Both the position numbers and the translations under genes were made by a program. The notes beneath the pieces were generated by a model. That model was not told the origin of the DNA and did no database searches. It saw nothing but the letters and a program-made list of their open reading frames with translations. DNA of 64,000 nucleotides from Pelagophyceae sp. CCMP2097 (taxonomy: Eukaryota; Sar; Pelagophyceae), in the NCBI GenBank assembly GCA_026770575.1, contig MU657207.1:116902-180901 (forward strand). The letters are read 5' to 3'. Positions 1-9,073 of the stretch are shown here, one piece after another (positions within the stretch are counted from its first letter, which is position 1; each line of letters begins with the position of its first letter).

Positions 1-300
1 GCCCAGCCGCATATCAGGCGCATGGATGACTTTGGGTCGTTCAAGCCGGAGCCCGGCGCTTCGGCGGTTCGGGCGGCGCCGCTCACGGGCCGGCCAGACG
101 ACTTCGCGCCGCCGCCTCGCGCGAGCCGCCGCGCCCGCACACGACTCGAAACAGACGTGGATGGCTGGAGAGGGCGGCGACTGCGAGCCGCAGCCGGACC
201 GGCGCCGCCGATCAAGAAAAGGCCGCCGACTGGGGGCGGCTGCGGAGAGGCCCTTTGGCCTTTGGAGAGGCCCTTTGGCCCGTGGCCGAGGAGCGCCAAG

Positions 301-332
<32 letters not shown>

Positions 333-342
333 GCGCAGCGCG
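301..342. repeat. GCC trinucleotide microsatellite
   Basis: An almost pure run of GCC triplets lies just upstream of the first recognisable FYVE exon. It is probably in an intron or the 5' part of that gene. Confidence 0.8.
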
Positions 343-371
343 TGCATCCGGTGCTGGACTCTGGTCTCTAG

Positions 372-2611
372 GTGGCCGAGGGTTCCGTGGCGGCGTCGCC
401 CTTTGGCGGGCAGCCTCCGGCGTGGGTCGACGACCGAGCCACGCTGCGGTGCATGGGCCGCGCGTGCGTCGCCGTCTTCGACTCGTTCTACGAGCGCAGG
501 CACCACTGCCGGCAAAGGACCCGCGCAAAAGCAACAAGGCAACGTGGCCCGAGAGGGCGGGGTCCGTAGAGAAGGTTCCTCGGAAGGGTCCCTCGAAAGC
601 GTCCCTCGATCAGGGGTCCCTCGACCGGGCGCCTCGCCTTTGTCGCCCCTGACGCCGCCTGCGTAGCTTCTGCGGCAACGTCTTTTGTCAGTCTTGCTCT
701 TCGCGCAACTCGATGCTCCCGCCGGCGTGGAACATCAAGGAGCCGCAGCGCGTCTGCAACGCCTGTTTTCGCGTCGCGCTGCCGCACCAGGCCAAGTGGG
801 TGGAGGCGAACGCCAACGCCGGCCGCGCGAATTATCTGGAAGAGGACTCGTTTGCAAAGTATCTCAACTCGCCTGTCCGATTCACGCTTGGCGGCGAGAT
901 CCGGAAAGCGGCGTACACGCTCGAGAACCTCGTCGACGAGAACAACATCAACTTCTCCGAAGGCGACTTGGAATACACGACGGAGATGCTTGAAGCGGTC
1001 GAAGGCCTCCTTTTCATGACCGTCGGCAAAGTCGCCTTCATCGGCGGCCTCCGCTTCGCCTCTGGCCTCATCATCTCAAAGCTCGCAGACGGCTCGTGGT
1101 GCGCGAGCCCGGTGCATCCGTGGCCCGCGCGCCCTCCGACGTTGTCCAATAGGTCTGCGCCCTGCGCCGTGGGCAGCTTCGGCGTGACGTTTGGGGCGTG
1201 CGTCGGGGCCGAGGTGACGGACATGGTCACCGGCATTGACCGCGAGTCGATGGCGAAATTCTGCGACGCTTCGGTTTCGAACATGATGCTCGGAGGCGAG
1301 GCCTCCATCGCCGTCGGGCCCTGGGGGCGCACGGCCACGGGCGAGGCCTACATCGCACCGAGCAGCGTCTATTTCCTTTCGGCAACCCAGACGCGGCGGC
1401 GATTCCGCAGGCGTAGGCGGCATCAGAGGCGAGGAGTTGTGTCGTGTACTACCGGGGAGCCCCTCGGATTCGCCGGGGAGACTTCTCCGAGGCGCCGGGG
1501 AGCCTCTCGTTTGCGCCGGGGAGACGCCTCGACGTCGGCGGGAAGCCCCGCGATGCCTTTTTTAGGCCGCGACGGGTGCTTCGGACAAGTCGGAGGCTTA
1601 CATGAGTTACTCCCAATCCAGAGGCTTCTTCGGCGGCGTCACGCTAGAGGCCGCGTACATGAAGGTGCGCCTGCCGTATACAACTTGCGCCGGGAGCGAA
1701 GGCGATAGGTTCGCGACGACGTCAACGAAAAGTTTTACGGGTATAGCGTCGACGCCAAAAAACTCCTAGACGGCTCCGTGCCGCGGCCCAAGGCCGCGGA
1801 GCCGCTGTACGTGGCGCTGGCCGCGTTCTACGCGCAAGTCTTCCCGGACGGCCGCGAGGCGCCGCAGTACTCGGTGGACACGCGCTTCGACGGCCTCACG
1901 CAGCAACAGCAGGCCTTTGTCGCCCAGCAACGGCGCGAGGCCGCCGCGTCCCAGGAACAACGGCGCAACGCGCCTCTGTACGCGCAGCAGCCGCAGTATT
2001 CGCCGCCGCAGCAGTATTCGCAGCAGCCGCAGTATTCGCAGCAGCCGCAGTATTCGCAGCAGCCGCAGTACGCGCCGCAATACGAGCAGCCGCAGCAGTA
2101 CGAGCACCCAAACTACCAGCAGCCAAACTACCCTCCGTCGGAGTTCGAGCAGCCGTACTCTGCGCAGCAGCAGCAGTTTGAAGCGCAACAATACGATCAT
2201 CGCTTCGAGCAGCAGCGCCAGTACGCGCCGCCGCAGCAGCCGCAGTACGAGCCGCAGTACGAGGCGGACGCGCCACGCGCGTACGGCGAGTACAAGGCGC
2301 CGCTGAAAGACGACGGCTACGACAGCGGCGCATTTGTGGGCGCGCCGCCGCCGCGGTCCAACCCGTTTGGCAACGACGGCGCCGACGAGCTCGACGCGCG
2401 CGCGCCCTGGGACGCTGTGCCGGCGCCCGCCGATTCGCGGCCGGCCGTCGACGCTCACGCGCCCTGGGCGCCGCGCGCGGCGCCGAGCGACTTGTTCGCG
2501 TTCCCGCCGGCGGCGCGCGACGACCTTTTCGGCGGCGATGCCGTCCCCGTGCGCGCGCAACCACCGGCGCAGCTCATCGACACGCCCTTTGGCGAGTCCG
2601 CAGAGCTGTGA
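372..2611 (+). CDS. FYVE zinc finger - SYLF (Ysc84-type) lipid-binding protein
   Basis: Probable endosomal phosphoinositide-binding protein. Exons 372-511, 667-1098, 1153-1366, 1596-1664 and 1709-2611 join in frame to at least 585 residues. The FYVE finger shows the WVDD start, the RRHHCR core, CGNVFCQSC and a closing QRVCNAC (residues about 20-130). A SYLF domain follows, with KLADGSW, GAEVTD, AVGPWGR, YSQSRGFFGG and RDDVNEKFYG (about 150-330). The rest is a low-complexity tail rich in Gln, Tyr and Pro. FYVE domains bind PI3P and SYLF domains bind phosphoinositides, so a role in membrane traffic is inferred. The first intron (512-666) has a GC donor and splits HHCR from FCG. The 5' end is unresolved; an ATG at 22 could start an upstream exon. 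Confidence 0.8.
1987..2075 (+). repeat. 18-bp tandem repeat coding PQYSQQ
   Basis: About four copies of an 18-bp unit (cagcagccgcagtattcg) encode a PQYSQQ-type low-complexity tail in the FYVE-SYLF protein. Length polymorphism is likely. Confidence 0.8.
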
Positions 2612-3143
2612 GGCGCCGCCCGAAAGCCGCGGCGCGCGTTCGACCGCGCCGGAAGGGACCCGCCCTCAGACCCGACTCGGACGCTCCGGGGCCTCGCCGA
2701 CGTTTTAAGATCCGGGATTGCGAGCGTTGACGCCAGGGAGCCCCCGGCGGAAGCATTCCTCGACGACGCAAGCTTGCGCGAGTCGTGCGCGCGTGGTCAC
2801 GACGACGACGTCGACGTCGACGCGCGCACGGCTGTAGTAGCCTGTACCAAATAAGGAAAATCGACATCCAGCAAATCACTGGCATCGAGTCCCAGATTTG
2901 AATAATTTTTTATAGCGATCTAGGAATTCCTATGACATTGTTGGCCTTTTGCGGAGATATCTCCTATCGTGTCGATAGGAAGAGCAAAAGGGATATCGCG
3001 TCCCAGTGCTCTGGTCCGCTGGAGACACTTTTAGCGATATTTACTTTAAACCGTTGAACGATCAAACAGTCGGCGCGGAGGGCAGCGAAGCGCAGCGAGC
3101 AGAGAAACGGGAGAGCGCGAAGAGAAGCGGCGGGTGGTGTCAG
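2612..3143. other. Intergenic, AT-richer, no gene seen
   Basis: No convincing coding segment. The stretch is much less GC-rich than its surroundings, contains a short perfect hairpin near 2961-2979 (tcctatcg / cgatagga) and two copies of a TTTAGCGAT-like motif near 2912 and 3030. It is probably the 3' flank of the FYVE gene. Confidence 0.5.
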
Positions 3144-3234
3144 TCATCTAGCAGTGCCGGCCGTTAGGCCGCTGGAAGTAAGGTCCCTGTCGGAAGACGT
3201 AGGCCTGCTGGCGCGCGGCGTACTGGCGCCGAGC
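3144..3234 (-). CDS. Possible terminal exon of an unidentified protein
   Basis: On the minus strand, an acceptor-like TGCACAG at about 3235-3240 is followed by 30 codons with coding-like composition (ARRQYAARQQAY... ending NGRHC and a stop). No upstream partner exon could be tied to it, and it may be chance. It is not the end of the two-helix gene at 3890-4229, which has its own stop. Confidence 0.2.
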
Positions 3235-3280
3235 CTGTGCAGCAAAGAAACTTTTAGCGATACCCGGAGCGTGCGGAATT

Positions 3281-3475
3281 GGCCCAGGATTACGGTTGTT
3301 TGTTTGCCAGGGTAGGTACGACAGTTTTCGCAAATGGGCTTTTGACGTACCCGCGTACCCCCACCTTTCGTTGCCGCCGCTCCCCGGCGACGTACCCACG
3401 TACCCTCCCAAATAACGTACTCACCTAAAACTGTGGTACCTACCCTGGCAAACAACCGTAATCCAGGCCGGTCCT
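3281..3475. repeat. Foldback (inverted-repeat) element
   Basis: The sequence near 3285-3335 (ggattacggttgtttg... gccagggtaggtac) recurs as its reverse complement at about 3425-3473, with one or two mismatches and a 4-bp indel. Arms are about 45 bp and the spacer about 90 bp. The element is intergenic and could be a MITE or a hairpin RNA; no clean target duplication was found. Confidence 0.6.
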
Positions 3476-3889
3476 CGGCCCCGTCCGGCTCTAACCTCCC
3501 CCATGTCGCTCCCCGACATCCACAATCCACCGCCGCAGGCCCAGCGTTCTCTAGCGGCGTCCGTATCGTGTCTTGATCGTTTTCGACGGCGTTCCGGCCG
3601 ACGCCTCCCGGCGGGGGTCCGCGGCGCCCTCGGAGCGTTTGGCGTCGCAGGCCCCGCGCGTTTACCGGCGGAACAGACCGCCGTCGACGCGACGTTCGCC
3701 GAGGTCTGCGCGGCGCTCGGCGCGCCCGAAGAACTGACGGCGCCTGCAATGTTCCAACGCCAGACGCCGCCGCGGCATATGCAAGAGGCGCCGGAGGCGC
3801 CGCCAGCAAGCCCAGACCCGTAAGCACGTAAGATCGCGGTTCGCCCGTCGACGGTCTATCGCGTCGTGGGTTTGATTCACTCGTCGAGG
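3476..3889. other. No confident gene
   Basis: A plus-strand open frame from an ATG at 3503 to 3823 has a plausible acidic, alanine-rich C-terminal half but an arginine-rich first half and no recognisable domain. It is left unannotated as a gene. Confidence 0.3.
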
Positions 3890-4229
3890 TTACAACGCGT
3901 GGAGGCTCCGGCGGACGAATTCGACCGACTCGAGGAGGCGGTGCAGCGCGAGCATGCCGACGAGGATGCCGATCGAGTACCAGCCTAGATCCGCGCCGCT
4001 CGCGACTCGGCTTCCTTTGCTCGGCCTTTGCTCGGCGCTTTCCCGACTCGGTCGACGCACCGATGGCGTCGGCCACCAACGCGCCCGTCGCGTAGCCGGC
4101 GGCGGCGTAGCAGGCGCCGAGGCGGTACGCGGAGCAGCCGAGCGAAGCGCACTGCTCTTGCGCCCCGGAGTGGCTGACGGCGGCGCTGCCGAGGGCCACG
4201 CACGCCGCCAGCGCCGCGCACACCGTCAT
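3890..4229 (-). CDS. Small two-helix membrane protein
   Basis: Two exons, complement(3890-3984) and complement(4061-4229), are separated by a 76-bp intron with a GTGCGT donor. The product is about 87 residues. It begins with a hydrophobic signal-like stretch (MTVCAALAACVALGSAAV), then a Cys-rich segment, a Gly/Ala-rich helix (YAAAGYATGALVADAIG) and a second hydrophobic helix (WYSIGILVGMLALH), ending VRRSLHAL. No family was recognised; a secretory-pathway or plastid-envelope membrane protein is inferred from hydrophobicity only. The start is the ATG two codons downstream of a possible GTG. Confidence 0.55.
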
Positions 4230-4853
4230 GGTGTGCACGGCCCACGCCGACGGGGCCCTGACCGCGCCGGCGCCGGCATCGGAGCCGCGCAGCCCCGTCG
4301 AGTGGAGGACCGCCCCCGCGACCTCGCGTGGCGACCACCGTCGGAAGGCGCGCGCGCCGGGAGCGCCCGGGGTGTGTACGATGCACGTCTGCCCCCGGCG
4401 TCCGTCGAGCCTCTGCTTTCACGACTCCTTCTGTGTCCCTGCGTCCGCTTTGCCGACCGAGGTCGCAGGGACGCGGGCGGCGACGAAGCCCGCGACGAAC
4501 GCGACGGCGCACGTGACGACGAGGGCGGCGCAGGCGAGCGTCCAGGACCGCAGCTCGCGCGCCTCTGCGCCGGGGAATGAGAAGAAGGCGGGCATCGGAT
4601 GACCGTCCGGGCTCTGGAGAACACAGAAATCTTTTGGGGAGTCGCCCAAAAGCAACGCTATAAACACACACCTCCGTGCTCGTCCGAGCGCGACGTCCGA
4701 GCCTCGCGGTCGTTTGACGTCGAGGTCGCGGCGCGTCGGTCGCGGCGCGGGGTCCTTTGCGGCGGCGTGCTTGCCGGTTCGGCAGCGGCGGGTTGTGGAC
4801 GACAGCGGCAGTCGCCCGGTCCTTTGGCAGCAGGCGCCGCGGTGGACGGCCCA
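4230..4853. promoter_or_regulatory. Divergent intergenic region
   Basis: It separates the head-to-head small membrane protein and J-domain genes. Open frames exist on both strands but none shows family motifs. A shared promoter is presumed; no specific element was identified. Confidence 0.3.
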
Positions 4854-5941
4854 ATGGACGTCGCCACCTGGAGCGTGCGCGACCTCAAGGCGGCGCTGGA
4901 CCGCGCGGGCGTGTCGTACCACGGTGTGTCGGAGAAGCGCGATCTTGTTGAAAAAGTACGAGCTGCTGAAGTCGCAGACCGCGCCCGCGGCGTGCGGCGG
5001 CCGGCGGCGCCGCACGCGCCGCCCGCCGCCGCCGCGGCTGGAGCGAGTGCTCCGGGCCGCGCGGCGCCGGCGCAGAGCGACGTGGCGCGCATCCTCCGCC
5101 TGAGCGAGAGCGACCTCTACGGCATCCTCGACGTCAAACAATCTGCCGACAAAGCAACGCTGAAAAAGGCGTACCGCACCCTCGCTTTGAAGCTCCACCC
5201 GGACAAGTGCCACGCGCCGCACGCCGACGAAGCCTTCAAGCGAGTCTCCGCGGTAAGTCCGCCAGGGCTTTTGAGCGTCAAAAATCGGCGCATCCCAGAC
5301 GAGGCTCCTTCGAGCGCGGCTTTTCGGTCCCACCTTACCGCACGCAGGCCTTTGCGACGCTGAGCAACCCGCTCGAGCGCGCGCAGCATGACTACTTTGG
5401 AGCGCCGTCGAGCGGCGGCTCGAGCGGTGGCGGCGCGCCGGCCGGCACGCCGTCGGCGCCGCGGGGCCCCGCCTCGGGCTTCGGCGACACGGACGCCGAG
5501 GAGCTGTTCCGCGCGTTTTTTAGCCGCGGCGGCGAGGGCGACGACGGCAGCAGCGGCGTGGCGTCCATCGTCGTGAGTCGCCAGATGCGTTTCCGGCGCC
5601 GATTGATGCGTCCAAAAATGATGCGTCTTCCACCCCTCAGAAGCGCATCACCGGCGTGTTGGCCGTCGGGCGGCGGCTTGGGTCGACGTTTTCCCGAAAC
5701 CCGTGGACGCTACTCACCGCGCTCTCCGGCCTCGCCAGTGCGTCCCCGCATCGCCGCCGCGCGCTGCGTCGACGTCGCTCCAGGTCTAGTAAACGTCGTG
5801 GACAAGCTCGCGACAAAGTTCGGCTCGTCTTCGCTCCTCTTCGTCCCCGTCGTCATCGGCGGCATTGTGGCCGTCCCAAAGGAGCAGCGCTACACCATCG
5901 GCGCCGTCTGTGCTGTTGTCCTCTGCTCCGGATGGCTCTAG
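4854..5941 (+). CDS. SAP-like / J-domain (DnaJ) membrane-anchored co-chaperone
   Basis: Exons 4854-5252, 5348-5572, 5641-5737 and 5784-5941 give 292 residues. Residues 1-40 resemble a SAP/ARMET-type helix-extension-helix (WSVRDLKAAL... SEKRDLVEKV). Residues about 86-150 are a J domain with the LHPDK motif that stimulates Hsp70 ATPase. A Gly/Ser/Pro-rich linker follows, with DAEELFRAFF as in other J proteins. Two hydrophobic segments close the protein (LLFVPVVIGGIVAV and TIGAVCAVVLC), implying a tail anchor. The layout recalls ER DnaJB12/B14-type proteins, but the C-terminal homology is weak and the compartment is inference. Confidence 0.75.
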
Positions 5942-6236
5942 CCGCGGCGCGGCCGCTCTCCGCAACTTGGCAAAGGGACCGCAAATGTCAAATAATGATG
6001 CGTTTTTACGAGTCGAGAGCCGCTGAACACCGCAGGTGGGCGGAAATGGCGACGAGGAACGCGCGCTGGTCGCTCCGCGCCGCTCGGCTGCGGCGCGTCG
6101 CGAAACACGTGCAGACGGCCTGAAGTCCTGGTGTGCGTCGGCCACCACCACGGGAACCTTCTCAACGACCCACCATCCGAGCCAGCGTCGTCTCGAGCGC
6201 CCAGTGACTGCGTCCGGAAAAGGAGCATCCACGGCA
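5942..6236. other. Convergent intergenic spacer
   Basis: It lies between the 3' ends of the J-domain gene and the minus-strand WD40 gene. No supported gene or RNA was seen. Confidence 0.4.
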
Positions 6237-6938
6237 TTAGAGTGCGACGTTCCAGAACCGCGCCGTCTTGTCGGTGCTCGCCGTCACGATGCGCTTGCCG
6301 TCGGGCGAGAACGCGCAGCTCATGACAGCGCCGATGTGCCCCCAGAGTGTCACCAGCAGCGCGCCCGTCTCAGCGTCCCAGAGCCGTACCGTCCAGTCTT
6401 CGCTCGCCGTGAAGAGGCGCTTGCCGTCGGGCGAGAACGCGCAGCTCCAGACAAAGGCGGTGTGGCCCTCGAGCGTCACCAGCAGCGCGCCTGTCTCGGC
6501 GTCCCACCAGAGCCGCTCCGCCCCGTCCCTGCTCACTGTCACGACGCGCTGGCCGTCGGGCGAGAACGCGCAGCTAATGACGCGCTCGGTGTGTCCCTCG
6601 AGCGTGTGCAGCAGCGCGCCCGTCTCGGCGTCCCACAGCCGCGCCGTCCCGTCGTAGCTCGCCGTCACGATGCGCTTGCCGTCGGGCGAGATTGCGCAGC
6701 TGGCAGCGGTGTGCCCCTTGAGGATTGCTGTGCCCTTCAAAATCCGGTCCGTCCAGATGAGCTTGCACACGGCTGGCGCCACAGCCCGCGCAGCTCGAGC
6801 GACTCGTTTCGTCACATAAAGCCCGTTCGTTGATGCCATCAGCCGCAGGAAGAGCGTGAGGAGATCTGGCTGCTCGGACACCTCGAGGACCGGCGCGGCA
6901 GCTCGTCGCGATTCGAAGGGGCGCGAGGCTTCGTCCAT
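6237..6938 (-). CDS. WD40-repeat protein (four near-identical blades)
   Basis: Single exon, about 233 residues from the ATG at 6938. After a basic, helical N-terminus come four WD40 units, each with GHT/GHI, SCAFSPDGKR, TAS and a RLWDAETGALL-type end. The units are very alike at the DNA level, which suggests recent amplification or gene conversion. One unit carries an extra Trp (RLWWDAETG). Four blades are fewer than the seven of a normal propeller, so it may multimerise, be truncated, or have upstream exons. The start is uncertain because the 5' region is duplicated. Function unknown; a protein-interaction scaffold is inferred. Confidence 0.65.
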   Translation of the reverse strand: MDEASRPFESRRAAAPVLEVSEQPDLLTLFLRLMASTNGLYVTKRVARAARAVAPAVCKLIWTDRILKGTAILKGHTAASCAISPDGKRIVTASYDGTARLWDAETGALLHTLEGHTERVISCAFSPDGQRVVTVSRDGAERLWWDAETGALLVTLEGHTAFVWSCAFSPDGKRLFTASEDWTVRLWDAETGALLVTLWGHIGAVMSCAFSPDGKRIVTASTDKTARFWNVAL

Positions 6939-7190
6939 TTTCTCCAGAATCGGCTCGAGCGCGATGCCGCCTCGAAAAGGCCGTGGGGCCGTCCACGACG
7001 ATGGACCCTCGATCGCGTTCACGCGTGCGTCGGCTCCCCCGGGCCGCGGGCCAAAATATGTGGCGCGACGCTTCGTCGACGCCGTCTCTGTTCTCCAGAA
7101 TCGGCTCGGGCAATCCTCGAGCGCGATGCCGCCTCGAAAAGGCTGTGGGGGTCGTCCACGACGACGGACCCTCGACCGCGTTCGTACTTC
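6935..7190. repeat. Direct duplication at the 5' end of the WD40 gene
   Basis: About 75-90 bp at 6940-7015 (ttctccagaatcggctcg ... gaccctcgatcgcgttc) recurs at 7093-7185 with small differences. It covers the region upstream of the WD40 start codon, so one copy may be a duplicated first exon or promoter. Confidence 0.75.
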
Positions 7191-7361
7191 GGGCTTGCGC
7201 GAGGCACTGGCAGCGCGCGACGCTCCTCTCTAGATCTCTCTCTCTCTCGTCAGTTCGGCGATTGTCGAACTCCGACTCGGAGTCTCGGGTCCGGGCCGAG
7301 CCCCTGCGCTCTCTCGCCCTCTTTGTGCGGCGTCGGCGGTGGGCGTCGCCGCGGGCCAAAA

Positions 7362-8519
7362 ATGCGGCGCGCGTTGCTGATCCTAGGCCTTTCGCGGCAT
7401 TGCGCGGCGCTCATAGGCCTGACGCCCCGAGCGCTCGTGGGTCCGTCGTCCCGGGCGCCGGCGACCCGCGGACCGCGCGGCGTCGCCGGTCCGCCGGCGC
7501 ATGCGGCACGGCGGCGGGCCGCGGCCCCGCTCGCCGCGCGCGTCGCCGCCGCCGACCTCGCCTACGGCCCCGACGGCACCGCCGGCGCCTCCACTGAAGC
7601 CTCGGCCATCTCTGGCGTCTCCGCGGCGTCTGCGCGCGCGGCGTGGCCCGCGGTGGCTTCGGCGGGCGTGGTCGAGGCGTACGCCTTCAACGCGGCGGCA
7701 CTGCTCTTCGTCACGATTATTTTGGCGCTCACTTACTCCGTACCCTGCTACAACGCGTGCCGCGGCGCTCTGCCGAGCGTCGGCTTTGTGCGCACAGTCG
7801 CCGAGGCTCTGGCCGGCCTCAAGACGGACGCGCGGTTCAAAGTGGTGCAGCTCCCGGCGCTGCTTTTGGGCAACGCCCTCGCGTGGCGGCGCCTGACGCA
7901 GGGCGTCCTCGTCTCCACCAAGAGCCCGCTGCTCAGCGACCTCGGCCTCGACGCGGCGCGCATGGGCCTGCAGGAGTACCGGCTGCTTACTTATGCATGG
8001 GTGCCGCAGTCGCTGCCGCAGTTGGTTTTAACTGTGTCCGCGATGCGCTGGGCGCTGAGGGAGCGCAAAGGCAGCGGGCCCTGCGGCGGCCGCGCCGCTT
8101 TATTGCTCACGCTCGCCGCGGGCGGCTACGGCGGGGCGCTGGCGCATTATGCGTTTGCCGACGTGAAGACCCAGGCCCTCGGCGGCGTCGGCTTCGCGGC
8201 AGCGCTCGTGGGGGCCAGGTGCGTCGCCGACTTACGGCTCGCGCGCGCCGCCGCCGGCACCTACAGCGGCGCCGCCGTCCTGGACCTCGCCCTCGTCGTC
8301 GTCGGCGCCGCCGCCGCGGGCACGTCCGCAGCTCTGACTTTGGGCGGCGCCGCGGGCGGCGCTCTCGTGGCGTTGCTCGTTTCGCCGCGCATTGTGCCCC
8401 ACGTCGGCGCGGGCGCGGTGCCCACGTCCAACCTCCGCGACTCGCGCGACGCCACGCGCTGGCGGCGGCTGCAGGACGGGCAGTTGTTCGACATCAAGGC
8501 GCCATGGCTCGGCCCGTGA
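7362..8519 (+). CDS. Rhomboid-fold protein, apparently inactive, plastid-targeting leader
   Basis: Single exon, 385 residues. The N-terminus has a signal peptide (MRRALLILGLSRHCAALIG) followed by an Arg/Ala/Pro-rich transit-like stretch, which suggests plastid routing. The C-terminal half has several membrane helices in rhomboid order: YRLLTYAWV (the family's R-x-L-T loop), a helix ending RWALRERKG, an AGGYGGALAHYAF segment, then GGVGFAAALVG where active rhomboids have GASGA. The last helix reads GGAAGGALVALLV instead of the catalytic His motif. The Ser-His dyad therefore appears absent, as in derlins and iRhoms. Rhomboid assignment is moderate and the function is inferred. Confidence 0.55.
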   Translation: MRRALLILGLSRHCAALIGLTPRALVGPSSRAPATRGPRGVAGPPAHAARRRAAAPLAARVAAADLAYGPDGTAGASTEASAISGVSAASARAAWPAVASAGVVEAYAFNAAALLFVTIILALTYSVPCYNACRGALPSVGFVRTVAEALAGLKTDARFKVVQLPALLLGNALAWRRLTQGVLVSTKSPLLSDLGLDAARMGLQEYRLLTYAWVPQSLPQLVLTVSAMRWALRERKGSGPCGGRAALLLTLAAGGYGGALAHYAFADVKTQALGGVGFAAALVGARCVADLRLARAAAGTYSGAAVLDLALVVVGAAAAGTSAALTLGGAAGGALVALLVSPRIVPHVGAGAVPTSNLRDSRDATRWRRLQDGQLFDIKAPWLGP

Positions 8520-9073
8520 GGAGCTTGCATGTCGAGGCTTCGCTCCCCGGGCGCACCGCGCACGCAGGCGGCTCTTCGTCGTCGTCTGCCTCTTGCTGCT
8601 CTCGCGGCTGCGCATCGCGCTCTCGCAGCTCGGCGCCGCGTCTTGCGGGTGGCAACCTCGGACATTCAGAGGCAAACAGAGCGACATCGCAGGGGCGAAA
8701 CCTGATCGTCGTACGCGCATAGCGGGTGACTCCGCGAGCGCCGACCGTCGTACGCTAGGCTCGGCCCTGCGCTGGCGACGGCGTACCTCGCGCCTGGCGT
8801 GCTCTCGGGACGGTCCTTTGTCAGACCACCGACGTTCATCTTCGGCTTTTAAGCCCGGCTCGTTGGAACCGGCGCCCCGCAAACTCACGGGCACCCGGAG
8901 GCGCCTCGGCAGCGCCGCTCCGGCGGACCTCGGGGGATGCGGGTTTTGCCAGTTGAGATTTTGAAAAAAGTCGCATTTTTGTCCGAGACTCCGAGTCGCG
9001 GGCCGGCGCGCGCCCGCCCGGGGGACTCCTGGGAGTAAGCTGGACGCGGCGCCCGCGTTGGCGGCGGCTGGTC
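8520..9073. other. Intergenic, no gene seen
   Basis: Open frames here are arginine-rich shadows without family motifs. The stretch presumably holds the 3' UTR of the rhomboid-like gene and the promoter of the next gene. Confidence 0.4.

Noticed and set aside
1766..2560. Minus-strand Arg/Leu-rich open frames opposite the FYVE-SYLF tail
   Set aside because: They are the reverse reading of the CAG-rich PQYSQQ repeats; composition is unrealistic.
3503..3823. Plus-strand hypothetical gene
   Set aside because: Half of the frame is Arg-rich, there is no homology or splice partner, and it overlaps the presumed 3' flank of another gene.
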